This document shows, in pieces, positions 17,767 to 26,394 of a stretch of DNA of 64,000 nucleotides. The position numbers and the translations under genes were made by a program. The notes beneath the pieces are model-generated. The model did no database searches. It had not been told where the DNA came from and saw only the letters and a list, made by a program, of their open reading frames with translations. This DNA is from Lentibacillus sediminis (GTDB lineage: Bacteria > Bacillota > Bacilli > Bacillales > Amphibacillaceae): assembly GCF_002763455.1 (NCBI RefSeq), contig NZ_NIXK01000003.1, forward strand, positions 297,552 through 361,551, in the 5' to 3' direction. How positions within the stretch are numbered: the stretch's first letter is position 1; each line of letters begins with the position of its first letter.

Positions 17767-18086
17767 CTAAAGAATTAAAGGGTCATCATCTTGTTCTTTT
17801 ACCGGAGTAAGCCATGGGTACAGCTTTAAAAGTTTTTCTTTCGCTTCCTCAATCGAAACCAAATCCACTTCCGTTTGGAAAGATATTTTATTTTGCCTTC
17901 TTGTTCTGCCTTTTCCCAGCGTTTTTTACAAAGTTTATAAAGGATGAGCTGTTCCTCGGCATCTGGTTCGCGGTTGCGGATCTGTCTTTCAGAAGTGCGG
18001 TTTCTTGTGATGTTCCGCTCTGTTTCGATCTTCTTCTTATCAAACCATTGGTCAAGATCTTCCATGTTCATTCTCTTCAAGCCCAT
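17767..18086 (-). pseudogene. Small protein gene with a frameshift
   Basis: From ATG 18086 (or TTG 18080, six bases after GAGGTG) the minus strand encodes M-G-L-K-R-M-N-M-E-D-L-D-Q-W-F through E-Q-E-G-K-I-K, a hydrophilic protein. At about 17885, within an A-rich run, the frame continues into an unlikely basic tail. Another frame continues naturally as I-S-F-Q-T-E-V-D-L-V-S-I-E-E-A-K-E and L-Y-P-W-L-T-P-V-K, ending in TAG at 17769-17767. This is most simply a one-base indel in a protein of about 105 residues. I do not recognise the family. Confidence 0.55.
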
Positions 18087-18368
18087 CACCTCACACCCTA
18101 CCTTTCTCAAGTATACGATATTTCCAGAAAAAATAGACACTTGAATCATTACCGCAGTGAAGCTGTATATTTTTTTGCAAAACGAAAAGTATAAAAAGAG
18201 CAAGATTTTCACCACCCTGATATCCAGTCGGAGTGGGACCTAATTTGATCATAAATAAACACTTTAAGCAGAAAATAAAAAAATCGACAAAAGTGGATAA
18301 TTCTATTCAAAAATCGGCCTGTTTCCGCTATACTAGATTTAATACATAAGAATTGGAGACTGATAGGA

Positions 18369-19586
18369 ATGGTGAAAAAGCATCCCCTGATTTTCGTATA
18401 CATAAGCTTTATTCTCCTCGTTGCCATGATGATACCGGTGAGTGTGAGCGCCAGCGGGGAACAAGTGCAGACGGCGAGTTCTCATGTGGAAAGACAGACA
18501 AGTATTGAGCTTTTGGATCCGTCAGCGCAAATGCAACGCTTCGTTTACGATTCGGGTTATGATTTCGAGTATCCTGATGCTGTAAGAGGTATTTATGTGA
18601 CAGGTCATTCGGCTGGGGGCAGTCGTTTTGAGGAATTGGTCAATTTAGTTGAAACAACGGAATTGAATTCGATGGTCATTGATGTGAAAGAGGATCACGG
18701 GAATTTAACATTTATTCCTGATGAAGATTCGCCTTATGCGGATATTGCAATGAATTATATCGATGATCCGGAACAAATGATGAGCGTCCTTGAAGAAAAA
18801 GGAATTTACCCAATTGCCAGGATTGTTGTGTTTAAAGACAGTGTGCTTGCAGAGAAGCGTCCGGATCTTTCCTTCCAGCAAAACGGCGAGGTTTGGGTGA
18901 ATGGCAAAGGTGAAGCATTCGTCAATCCGTTTGAAAAAGAAGTATGGGAATATAATGTAGGAATTGCCAAAATGGCTGCAGAAATGGGATTCCAGGATAT
19001 CCAATTCGATTATGTTCGGTTCCCGGAAGGCTTTGAGCATCGGGATGATGAGCTGGAATATTCACAAGGCGACTATGCCGATTCCGATCAGGGCAATGTT
19101 AAGCGCCGGGTTGAGGCAGTGACTGATTTTGTCGAATATGCACACGAAGAATTGGAGTATTATGATGTGGATGTTTCCGTTGATATCTTTGGCTATGCGG
19201 CCACGATTGAAGAAGCGCCGGGCATCGGCCAGAATTTCTCTAAAATCTCATCAAATGTCGATGTTATTTCTTCGATGATTTATCCAAGTCACTGGACATC
19301 TTACTTCGGCATTGAAAAGCCGGACACCGAGCCGTACAATCTGGTGAACGAATATGCGAAGGTGGAAAATGAAGTGCTTGGCGCTCTGGAGGACCCACCG
19401 ACTTCCCGTCCATGGATTCAGGATTTTGAAGCACCTTGGCTGTACAGCGGACCAACCTTCCAGTACGGAAAAGCAGAAGTGGAAGCACAAATCCGCGCCC
19501 TCTACGACAATGGGATTGAAGAATACCTGTTATGGAATGCAGGAAATACGTATACAGAGAATGTGGATTATTTGGAAGGAAAATAA
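18369..19586 (+). CDS. Secreted putative glycoside hydrolase (DUF4015 family)
   Basis: A 405-residue protein with a Sec signal peptide (basic M-V-K-K-H, hydrophobic core to about residue 28, cleavage near V-S-A-S-G). The mature part matches the GH13-related DUF4015 TIM-barrel family: V-R-G-I-Y-V-T-G near residue 70, V-I-D-V-K-E-D-H-G near 98, P-I-A-R-I-V-V-F-K-D near 146 and I-Q-F-D-Y-V-R-F-P near 210 with conserved acidic residues. The substrate is unknown; a carbohydrate on or near the cell surface is likely. Single gene with its own terminator. Confidence 0.82.
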   Translation: MVKKHPLIFVYISFILLVAMMIPVSVSASGEQVQTASSHVERQTSIELLDPSAQMQRFVYDSGYDFEYPDAVRGIYVTGHSAGGSRFEELVNLVETTELNSMVIDVKEDHGNLTFIPDEDSPYADIAMNYIDDPEQMMSVLEEKGIYPIARIVVFKDSVLAEKRPDLSFQQNGEVWVNGKGEAFVNPFEKEVWEYNVGIAKMAAEMGFQDIQFDYVRFPEGFEHRDDELEYSQGDYADSDQGNVKRRVEAVTDFVEYAHEELEYYDVDVSVDIFGYAATIEEAPGIGQNFSKISSNVDVISSMIYPSHWTSYFGIEKPDTEPYNLVNEYAKVENEVLGALEDPPTSRPWIQDFEAPWLYSGPTFQYGKAEVEAQIRALYDNGIEEYLLWNAGNTYTENVDYLEGK

Positions 19587-19590
19587 GATA

Positions 19591-19626
19591 AAAGCAGATC
19601 CTCCTAAAGGAAGGTCTGCTTTTTTT
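19591..19626 (+). terminator. Terminator of the DUF4015 gene
   Basis: AAGCAGATCCTCC and GGAAGGTCTGCTT pair around a short loop and a run of seven T follows. Confidence 0.85.
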
Positions 19627-19741
19627 CATGATTCCGGTGTATTTGGACATAATTAGGGTAGGATGCGCTTTAACCGTATTTAACAACCTTTTCCATATTC
19701 GTTATAATTAAAAGCGACTACGAAAACGAAGGAGCAGATTA

Positions 19742-20329
19742 ATGAATTGGTATGAAAAACTGCAAAAGTACTTTCCAGTGGAAGAAATGAAGTCCAGGGA
19801 GCATATGGAAATGCTCCTGGAAGAGAAAGGCGATATTTATTATAAAGATGAAAGTCCGCAGCATGTGTTGATGTATGCGGAATTTGATACCTTTATCTTC
19901 ATTGATTATGTATGGGTTTCCGCCAAGACAAGAGGGCAGGGTGTTGGCCATCAGCTGATTGAAAAGCTGAAAGAAAAGAATAAGCCGATCATCCTGGAAG
20001 TAGAGCCAGTCGATTATGAAGATACGGACTCGGAGAAGCGCCTGCATTTTTACCGCAGAGAAGGATTTAGCCATGCCCACTCCATCGGCTACAACCGCCG
20101 TTCCCTGGCCACCAATGAAGAAACGCCGATGGAGATATTATACTGGTCTCCAAATGATGATTCCGAAGAGATGATTTATGAACAGATGAAAAAAATGTAT
20201 GAAATGATTCATACGTATAAAGATGAAGAATTGTACGGGAAGTCTTACCAGTCCGTGGATGAAGTGCTAAGCTACGATGAAGACTCCAAGCGAAAAAATA
20301 TTCTTGAGAATATAGCGGCTCCAAAATAA
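19742..20329 (+). CDS. yjbC: GNAT-family acetyltransferase YjbC
   Basis: A 195-residue protein. Residues 40-125 show the GNAT acetyl-CoA-binding pattern V-S-A-K-T-R-G-Q-G-V-G-H-Q-L-I-E-K-L (R/Q-x-x-G-x-G/A) and a final R-E-G-F strand. An acidic C-terminal tail follows. It lies directly upstream of spx, where B. subtilis carries yjbC, part of the same transcription unit there. The substrate is unknown. A hairpin terminator follows the gene here, although read-through into spx is possible. Confidence 0.85.
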   Translation: MNWYEKLQKYFPVEEMKSREHMEMLLEEKGDIYYKDESPQHVLMYAEFDTFIFIDYVWVSAKTRGQGVGHQLIEKLKEKNKPIILEVEPVDYEDTDSEKRLHFYRREGFSHAHSIGYNRRSLATNEETPMEILYWSPNDDSEEMIYEQMKKMYEMIHTYKDEELYGKSYQSVDEVLSYDEDSKRKNILENIAAPK

Positions 20330-20332
20330 ATA

Positions 20333-20370
20333 TAACACGATGCCTCTTGGAAGGTGTCGTGTTTATTTTA
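20333..20370 (+). terminator. Terminator after yjbC
   Basis: AACACGATGCCT and AGGTGTCGTGTT form a stem with a short loop, followed by TATTTTATTT. Confidence 0.8.
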
Positions 20371-20687
20371 TTTGGTTCGGGGAATACTTTATGAGAATGG
20401 AAGGGAGTGACGAGCCCGTTCCTGAGAAGTCTCAAGTAAAACGATTGCACTTTTTTGGGGTTTTTTCAGATATAAGGTTTAATTGATAATGGAATGGGGT
20501 AACTTAACATTAAACCTAATCATTTATAAACATTTGAAAATAACCTAATTTTTCTAGGGAATCCTCTACCGTTCGTTTGACAAATGTAGTATAATTTACA
20601 TATAGGGTTAATTAAACTTATTTTAAATTGATAAGTTGTTCAATGTTTATGAAAATACCCATTACAGAATTGAGGAGTGAAGTTTAA
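20371..20687. other. Intergenic region upstream of spx
   Basis: About 320 AT-rich bases carry the spx control region. It contains a 17-nt motif at 20541-20557 that also occurs upstream of mecA, and a TTGACA at 20577-20582 with TATAGG 18 bases later as a possible promoter. No coding frame with a ribosome site is visible. Confidence 0.5.
20541..20557 (+). promoter_or_regulatory. Motif shared with the mecA upstream region
   Basis: TAACCTAATTTTTCTAG is identical to bases 21274-21290 upstream of mecA. It lies about 130 bases before the spx start. It does not match any operator I know (CtsR, PerR, CodY, HrcA were considered). Confidence 0.45.
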
Positions 20688-21083
20688 ATGGTAACACTTT
20701 ATACCTCACCAAGTTGTACATCATGCCGAAAAGCAAAAGCGTGGCTGGAAGAGCACGATATTCCGTTTACGGAACGCAACATTTTTTCCGAGCCCCTGAC
20801 TTTGGATGAGATTAAGGAAATTCTGCGAATGACAGAGGATGGAACAGATGAAATCATTTCCACCAGATCAAAGGTTTTTCAAAAATTGGATGTCAATATC
20901 GACCAGTTGCCTTTAAAAGATTTGTTTAATTTGATTCAAAATAATCCGGGACTGCTGAGACGGCCAATTATCCTTGACGAGAAACGTCTCCAGGTCGGCT
21001 ATAACGAAGATGAAATACGCCGTTTCCTTCCAAGAACGGTTCGTACCTTCCAATTGCGCGAGGCGCAGCGGATGGTCAACTAA
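20688..21083 (+). CDS. spx: Disulfide-stress regulator Spx
   Basis: Spx is an ArsC-fold protein that binds the alpha subunit of RNA polymerase and switches on thiol-protective genes during disulfide stress; ClpXP degrades it with the help of YjbH/SpxH. It has 131 residues, as in B. subtilis. The redox switch C-T-S-C is at residues 10-13. The L-L-R-R-P-I segment near 88-93 contains the Arg that contacts RNA polymerase. The C-terminal tail is the part recognised by the protease system. The start ATG follows GAGGAGTGA. The adaptor gene spxH lies 6 kb downstream. Confidence 0.97.
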   Translation: MVTLYTSPSCTSCRKAKAWLEEHDIPFTERNIFSEPLTLDEIKEILRMTEDGTDEIISTRSKVFQKLDVNIDQLPLKDLFNLIQNNPGLLRRPIILDEKRLQVGYNEDEIRRFLPRTVRTFQLREAQRMVN

Positions 21084-21154
21084 CGTTTGATATAAATATA
21101 AAGCTTCCCGGAAGCTTTGGTTACTTTGACAGGCAGACATAGCCTGCTAAATAA

Positions 21155-21190
21155 AGAAACGCAGATCCCGTGAAGAGGTCTGCGTTTTTG
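21155..21190 (+). terminator. Terminator of spx
   Basis: AAACGCAGATC at 21157-21167 pairs with GGTCTGCGTTT at 21177-21187, followed by T residues. A second small perfect hairpin, AAGCTTCC with GGAAGCTT, lies at about 21099-21117. Confidence 0.8.
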
Positions 21191-21273
21191 CTGTTCCTGT
21201 GTCTTTTCTGGACGGTATTCGACAGGGACGAAAAGGTCCTCTTTTGGATAAACGCAACACGAATATTTGACGA

Positions 21274-21318
21274 TAACCTAATTTTTCTAGTGACAAGCAG
21301 CCTGATATACGTTAAAAT
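21274..21318 (+). promoter_or_regulatory. mecA upstream motif and candidate promoter
   Basis: The 17-nt motif at 21274-21290 (same as 20541-20557) abuts a -35-like GTGACA at 21290-21295. TAAAAT follows at 21313-21318 after 17 bases. The resulting leader to the mecA ATG is about 180 bases long. Confidence 0.45.
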
Positions 21319-21506
21319 ATTAATCTGTATAGGCATATTCATTTCCAAAACAGAATAATTTATCATACAATAGGAATAGAAATAGAAGATGAATGGTTAA
21401 ACGAGCCGTATACCGGGTAATGAATAGTAAAACCTGTATATGACGATTCAGATAAAAGGTAAGGGCAACTCTTCCAACCGACCATTCCAGAGGGGAGAGA
21501 AAATTC

Positions 21507-22193
21507 ATGGAGATTGAAAGAGTTAATGAGAATACTGTCAAATTTTATATTTCGTATATTGATATTGAGGATCGCGGATTTGAGCGCGAAGAAATCTGGT
21601 ATAACCGGGAGCGCAGTGAGCAATTATTCTGGCAAATGATGGATGAAGTCAACTACAAAGAGGACTTCACCGTTGAGGGACCGCTTTGGATCCAGGTTCA
21701 GGCACTTGATAAGGGGCTGGAAATTGTCGTAACCAAGGCACAGATGTCCAAAGACGGGGAAAACATCGAACTGCCGACCGGAGACGGGGAGACCGTTGAT
21801 GTGCCAGTTGACAAAAAAATAGAAAATATGTTGGAAGATAAGTATGGGAAGAATGAAGAAGAAGATGATGATGAGGAATTGAAAGAGGAAAACATGTGGA
21901 TTATCGTAAACTTCGATGATTTTGAGGACGTAATCCAATTAAGCCATTATTTGCAAGACTTTACAGGGAGTGCGGAAGAGACCCTTTACTCTTACAAAAA
22001 TGACTATTATCTGTTCTTGGAGTTTTCACCGGATCTGTTGGATGATAATCTCCAGGAAAACTTTATCAGCCAGGTTCTGGAATTTGCCAATGATTCCGAT
22101 GTAACCATTCATTTACTTGAAGAATACGGGAAGAAGATTTTTGAAATGGACACGTTCGCCCAAGTCAGATCTCACTTTCCGGTTCAAGTATAG
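21507..22193 (+). CDS. mecA: Clp protease adaptor MecA
   Basis: MecA delivers ComK, ComS and unfolded proteins to ClpCP and drives assembly of the ClpC hexamer. The 228-residue protein has an N-terminal substrate-binding domain (M-E-I-E-R-V-N-E-N-T-V-K-F-Y-I-S-Y-I-D-I), an acidic linker rich in Glu and Asp near residues 110-128, and a C-terminal ClpC-binding domain starting near W-I-I-V-N-F-D-D-F. The ribosome site GAGGGGAGA lies before the ATG. It is monocistronic with its own terminator; together with spx and spxH it forms a local group of proteolysis regulators. Confidence 0.96.
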   Translation: MEIERVNENTVKFYISYIDIEDRGFEREEIWYNRERSEQLFWQMMDEVNYKEDFTVEGPLWIQVQALDKGLEIVVTKAQMSKDGENIELPTGDGETVDVPVDKKIENMLEDKYGKNEEEDDDEELKEENMWIIVNFDDFEDVIQLSHYLQDFTGSAEETLYSYKNDYYLFLEFSPDLLDDNLQENFISQVLEFANDSDVTIHLLEEYGKKIFEMDTFAQVRSHFPVQV

Positions 22194-22228
22194 ACACTCT
22201 GCAAACGTCAGGGTGTCTCTTTTTTTTA
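22190..22228 (+). terminator. Terminator of mecA
   Basis: AGACACTCTG and CAGGGTGTCT form a stem overlapping the mecA stop codon, followed by eight T. Confidence 0.85.
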
Positions 22229-22286
22229 AGGCTGTTTTCTAATTGAATGTTGTTTTTGACAAAATCTGTAAACTGCGAACTAATCC

Positions 22287-22420
22287 ACCGCTCCGGAAAT
22301 ACCCCTCGCTTTCCGCGGATGGCTGGTGAGCCTCCTCGCGCTGTCGCGCTGTGGGGTCTCACCTATGCTTACCATCCCGCAGGAGTCTCGGGGTATTTCT
22401 TCCGCTGACTGATGTGGTTT
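22287..22420. repeat. Palindromic intergenic repeat A (CGCTTTCCGCGG type)
   Basis: Outer arms CCACCGCTCCGGAAATACCCC and GGGGTATTTCTTCCGCTGAC are imperfect inverted repeats. They enclose GCTTTCCGCGG, TGGTGAGCCTCC, GGGGTCTCACC and CCCGCAGGAGTCTC. From memory, elements of this type recur between genes in many Bacillaceae genomes. It could fold into a long hairpin. No coding potential. Confidence 0.75.
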
Positions 22421-22470
22421 GCGTCTTAACTGCTTGCTAAATTTAAAAGAACAACAATACACTTTTGATG

Positions 22471-22656
22471 GTTGATTGGAGCGGAGGGCGTCCGACTCCT
22501 GCGGGAAAGCACGAGTCTGAAGACCCCGCAGGAAGTGGCAAAGGATGGAAGGCTAAAATCGCGACGTCCTGTCGCAACGCCTTCATGACTAACATCCTGT
22601 TAGCCCGAGGCTGAAGCCGTGCCCGCGGAAAGCGGATGCCCGCAGCGGAAATCAAC
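22471..22656. repeat. Palindromic intergenic repeat B, opposite orientation
   Basis: GTTGATTGGAGCGG at 22471 and CAGCGGAAATCAAC ending at 22656 are the arms. Inside are GACTCCTGCGGGAAAGC and GACCCCGCAGG, then a separately structured insert in which GGCTAA pairs with TTAGCC and GCGAC with GTCGC, then CCGCGGAAAGCGG. It shares core words with repeat A but runs in the opposite direction about 50 bases away. The pair fills the gap between mecA and coiA. Confidence 0.75.
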
Positions 22657-22830
22657 GAGCACTCTGTCGCAGGTATTTTCGCAACTGTGGGCGGTGGATT
22701 ACGTCACAGTTTCCATCAACTACGAAATAAATAAGCAACAAAACTTACGAATCCTTTTAAAAAAAGATACATAAAAAAGCAGGACTTTCCCGATCTCCGT
22801 CGAATAGTTATTTACGGAGGTGAAAGTAAA

Positions 22831-24033
22831 TTGCTTCAAGCAAAAACGAAAGAAGGAACATTATTTACACCAGCCACCCGGAAAAGAGAGGAACTGGGGC
22901 GGCTGAGAGGAAGGGAATTTTATTGTCCATCCTGCGGGCAGCAGGTAATGATGAAAGCAGGGCGATTAACGACGCCCCATTTTGCTCATAAGTCGGCAGG
23001 TGTTTGTCCATCATCGGAGGGCGGGGAAGGTGCCTATCATGCCCAGGGTAAGCTTTTCCTTTACAAATGGCTGACCCATCAAGGACTTGATGCGGAACTG
23101 GAGGCTTATCTGCCGGACATCAGCCAGCGGCCGGATATTCTGCTCAGACTGAACGGACGGCGTATTGCGATTGAATACCAGTGTGCCCGCATCCCTAATG
23201 AACTAGTAAACAGGCGGAATCAAGGCTATCAGGAAGCAGGAATTACTCCAATTTGGATCCTCGGGGAAAACCGTCTGACGAGGAAATCAAGTAGGCATAT
23301 AAAACTGGATCGGTCGCTGCTCCCCTATATTCACAGTTACTCTGCCGATTATCCGCTGACCATGTATTTCTTCTGTGCTTATACCCTCAAGATGATTACT
23401 TTCCGCAACATCATTCCAACAGGTTCTAATCAGGCATTCGGCACATTAGCTGTTAGGCGATTAGACAAAATTACAATCAAAGATTTGCTTCTGGCATCCC
23501 GGTCTTTTCCTGAACAGGATGTTTTTCAGCATTGGCAAAAAGAAAAACACAAATTCCGGATGAAACCGATAAATCAGCTGCATGGAAAGGCATTGGAATG
23601 GCAGCAGTGGATCTACTTAAAAGGCCAGCATCCCGAACAGCTTCCATCTGCGGTTCATCTGCCGGTAGCTTCCGGTATATGGATGAAAAGGCCCCCGTGG
23701 GAATGGCAAAGCAGGCTTCTGCTTGAACGTCTCGATCCACTCTTACCCGGCGCAACGATAACTGTCCGTGCCTGTGAAAATTATTTAAAGCGCTACAGAT
23801 ACCAGCCTTCCTTTTACCCATTAATAAAATCTCCTGGAAATCCAGCCGCAGAATATCTTCAAGTTTTGACCCAGCTGGGCATTTTTGAATCTCTGGATGA
23901 GCATACCTTTCGTAAACTTACTTCCATTTCCTTTTACCAGACAATCGATGAAGCTATCCAAGGTGACACAGTGGCAATGAATCAGCTGATTGCTCCTGCT
24001 TCCAGACAAATTGCGGGCATGAATGAGGGCTAA
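22831..24033 (+). CDS. coiA: Competence protein CoiA
   Basis: CoiA is a competence-induced protein needed for recombination of transformed DNA; it carries a nuclease-like fold. The 400-residue protein has a zinc-finger-like C-P-S-C-G near residue 33 and P-H-F-A-H-K near 52. The predicted nuclease core is R-P-D-I-L-L near 108 and I-A-I-E-Y-Q near 118-123, equivalent to the D...ExK elements. The start is TTG at 22831 behind a perfect CGGAGGTGA site. It sits directly upstream of pepF as in B. subtilis. Confidence 0.9.
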   Translation: MLQAKTKEGTLFTPATRKREELGRLRGREFYCPSCGQQVMMKAGRLTTPHFAHKSAGVCPSSEGGEGAYHAQGKLFLYKWLTHQGLDAELEAYLPDISQRPDILLRLNGRRIAIEYQCARIPNELVNRRNQGYQEAGITPIWILGENRLTRKSSRHIKLDRSLLPYIHSYSADYPLTMYFFCAYTLKMITFRNIIPTGSNQAFGTLAVRRLDKITIKDLLLASRSFPEQDVFQHWQKEKHKFRMKPINQLHGKALEWQQWIYLKGQHPEQLPSAVHLPVASGIWMKRPPWEWQSRLLLERLDPLLPGATITVRACENYLKRYRYQPSFYPLIKSPGNPAAEYLQVLTQLGIFESLDEHTFRKLTSISFYQTIDEAIQGDTVAMNQLIAPASRQIAGMNEG

Positions 24034-24109
24034 TTCGTTATACTAAAATTATAGTGGAAGAAGGTATTTTAGAAAAAATATCGAATTAGTATATAAAGGA
24101 GGAATTTTT

Positions 24110-25918
24110 GTGGCTAAAACAGCAAAAGAATTGCCGAAACGCAGTGAACTGCCAGAAGAGAAAACATGGAAACTGGAAGATATTTTCGCTACCGATGAAG
24201 ATTGGAAAAAGGAGTTGGCAAGTTTGAAAGCGGATATTCCCCAGGTGGAGCAATACCAGGGGAAACTTGACGAGTCAGCGGATACACTGTATGAGCTGTT
24301 GCAATTGCAGGACGAATTATCGGAGCGGTTGGGCAAACTGTTTACATATGCTCACATGCGGTATGATCAGGACACGACCAATTCGTTTTATCAGGGACTG
24401 AATGCACAGGCGGAAAATGTACTGACACAGGCTTCAAGTGCCATGAGCTATATCGTGCCGGAAATCCTCGCGATGGACGAGGGCAAATTAAAGAGTTTTG
24501 TTGAGGAAAAAGATGAATTGAAGCTGTATGAGAAAGCATTGGACGAAATCACCCGGCAGCGCCCACATATCCTGAGTGAAAAGGAGGAGGTATTGCTGGC
24601 AGAAGCGGGTGAGGCATTGTCTGCACCGTCACAAACCTTCAGTATGTTGAATAATGCGGACTTGACATTCCCGGGGATAACCAATGAAGATGGAGAAAAA
24701 GTTGATCTCACGCACGGAAGGTATCAGGGCTTCCTGCATTCTAAAGATCGCCGTGTGCGGGAAGAGGCATTCAAAGCAATGTATGAAACGTACGGCAAAT
24801 TCCAAAATACGTTTGCCTCAACCCTTAGCGGAGGTCTGAAAACCCATAATTTCTCCGCAAAAGTTCGTAAATATGAATCGGCAAGAGAGGCTGCCCTGGA
24901 CAATAACAATATTCCGGAACAAGTTTATGAAAACTTGGTGGAGGCAGTGAATGAAAAATTACCGCTGCTGCATCGCTATATCGAACTGCGCAAAAAAGTG
25001 TTGAAGCTGGATGAGCTGCACATGTATGATCTGTACACACCGCTAGTAAAGGATGTCGATATGGACATCACGTATGAAGAAGCGAAGGATTATGTGCAAA
25101 AAGGGCTAACACCGCTCGGTGAGGATTATCAGGGAATCCTGGATCAGGCATTCAACAACCGATGGATTGATGTGGAAGAAAACAAAGGTAAGCGGAGCGG
25201 AGCCTATTCTTCCGGCTCCTATGGCACGAATCCATACATTCTAATGAACTGGCAGGACGGGTTGAACGACACATTTACGCTGGCCCACGAGCTTGGACAC
25301 TCTGTGCACAGTTATTATTCAACTTTTACGCAGCCGTTCCGGTATGGGAATTATTCCATTTTCGTAGCAGAAGTAGCTTCCACCACCAATGAGGCACTGC
25401 TGAATGATTACATGCTGAATAACCTGGAAGATGAAAAACAGAAACTCTTTTTACTGAATCATTTCCTGGAAGGATTCCGAGGGACCGTGTTCCGTCAGAC
25501 GATGTTTGCTGAATTTGAGCATGACATTCATAAACGGATGCAGGACGGGGAAGCGTTAACCGCAGAAAAATTCACGGAAATATATTATGATCTGAACAAG
25601 AAGTATTATGGGGAAGCGGTTGTTTCAGATGAGGAAATTGGTCTGGAGTGGGCGAGGATTCCACATTTCTACATGAATTATTATGTGTACCAGTATGCAA
25701 CTGGTTATTCTGCTGCAACCGCACTGGCCAATAACATTCTGTCCGGTGAAGAAGGAGCGGTCGATCGCTATCTCGATTTCCTGAAGTCAGGAAGCAGCGA
25801 TTATCCAATTGAAGTATTGAAAAAAGCTGGCGTGGATATGACATCCAAACAGCCAATCCTTGATGCATTAGCTGTTTTTGAAGAAAAGCTGGAAGAAATG
25901 GAAAGACTTCTGGGCTAA
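24110..25918 (+). CDS. pepF: Oligoendopeptidase F
   Basis: PepF is a cytoplasmic zinc metallopeptidase (M3 family) that cuts oligopeptides of about 7 to 17 residues. The 602-residue protein shows the zinc site H-E-L-G-H-S near residue 389 and the third ligand in a downstream E-V-A-S-T-T-N-E segment near 420, and has normal family length. The start codon is GTG at 24110, nine bases after AAAGGAGGAA. In B. subtilis it can affect sporulation signalling when overexpressed. It is followed by a strong terminator. Confidence 0.95.
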   Translation: MAKTAKELPKRSELPEEKTWKLEDIFATDEDWKKELASLKADIPQVEQYQGKLDESADTLYELLQLQDELSERLGKLFTYAHMRYDQDTTNSFYQGLNAQAENVLTQASSAMSYIVPEILAMDEGKLKSFVEEKDELKLYEKALDEITRQRPHILSEKEEVLLAEAGEALSAPSQTFSMLNNADLTFPGITNEDGEKVDLTHGRYQGFLHSKDRRVREEAFKAMYETYGKFQNTFASTLSGGLKTHNFSAKVRKYESAREAALDNNNIPEQVYENLVEAVNEKLPLLHRYIELRKKVLKLDELHMYDLYTPLVKDVDMDITYEEAKDYVQKGLTPLGEDYQGILDQAFNNRWIDVEENKGKRSGAYSSGSYGTNPYILMNWQDGLNDTFTLAHELGHSVHSYYSTFTQPFRYGNYSIFVAEVASTTNEALLNDYMLNNLEDEKQKLFLLNHFLEGFRGTVFRQTMFAEFEHDIHKRMQDGEALTAEKFTEIYYDLNKKYYGEAVVSDEEIGLEWARIPHFYMNYYVYQYATGYSAATALANNILSGEEGAVDRYLDFLKSGSSDYPIEVLKKAGVDMTSKQPILDALAVFEEKLEEMERLLG

Positions 25919-25932
25919 TTAAATGAATAGAT

Positions 25933-25962
25933 GAAAGGGCAAGCCAACGTGGCTTGCCCTTT
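25933..25962 (+). terminator. Terminator of pepF
   Basis: GGGCAAGCC and GGCTTGCCC form a perfect 9-bp stem around AACGT, followed by TTTGTTGT. Confidence 0.85.
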
Positions 25963-26061
25963 GTTGTGGTGGTTTGGCTGGGTGCTCTTGAGCTGTTGAT
26001 GTTTTCTGTCTGGGTTGAAGTTCTCGCTCCCTAAAGTTGAAACACCCCTATAGGCAAAAAA

Positions 26062-26265
26062 TCAATTCGATTTCCGCGCCCGAACTCCACCTTTCATTCC
26101 ACGGTAGGCATTTCTGTGTGTAAAGGAATGAAGCGTCAGGAAGATGGAAATAAATAAAAGCGGCAAAGTAACATATAAAGGAATCAGGTTCATCAATCCA
26201 AGTAAATTCAAAAACAGGGCAACCAATGTCAGGGTGAAAAAGAGCACAGGAAGCATATCTTTCAT
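26062..26265 (-). CDS. Small membrane protein at the yizD position
   Basis: From ATG 26265 (GAGGAGTGAAGACC upstream) the gene encodes 67 residues: M-K-D-M-L-P-V-L-F-F, two hydrophobic helices (residues 5-24 and 27-44) and a basic tail, G-G-V-R-A-R-K-S-N. A longer frame beginning at 26352 lacks a ribosome site and would overlap the small RNA promoter. In B. subtilis the small gene yizD lies between pepF and roxS-yjbH, the same position. Function unknown. Confidence 0.65.
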   Translation of the reverse strand: MKDMLPVLFFTLTLVALFLNLLGLMNLIPLYVTLPLLFISIFLTLHSFTHRNAYRGMKGGVRARKSN

Positions 26266-26335
26266 GGTCTTCACTCCTCTTCCTAGTCGATGTATTAGAT
26301 AATATGTAGCGAAATTTTGAATTAGAAGTGACATT

Positions 26336-26388
26336 TTTGTGAAACTGCGCACATACTTATTGAAAGCTTTCAGTCCACCTGTTATTAT
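26336..26388 (+). promoter_or_regulatory. Promoter of the RoxS-like small RNA with possible ResD and Rex sites
   Basis: TTGAAA at 26360-26365 and TATTAT at 26383-26388 are 17 bases apart. Upstream, TTTGTGAAA at 26336-26344 resembles a ResD box. TTGTGAAACTGCGCACAT at 26337-26354 is an imperfect Rex-type palindrome. In B. subtilis roxS is activated by ResD and repressed by Rex, so the arrangement fits. Confidence 0.6.
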
Positions 26389-26394
26389 TAAAAT

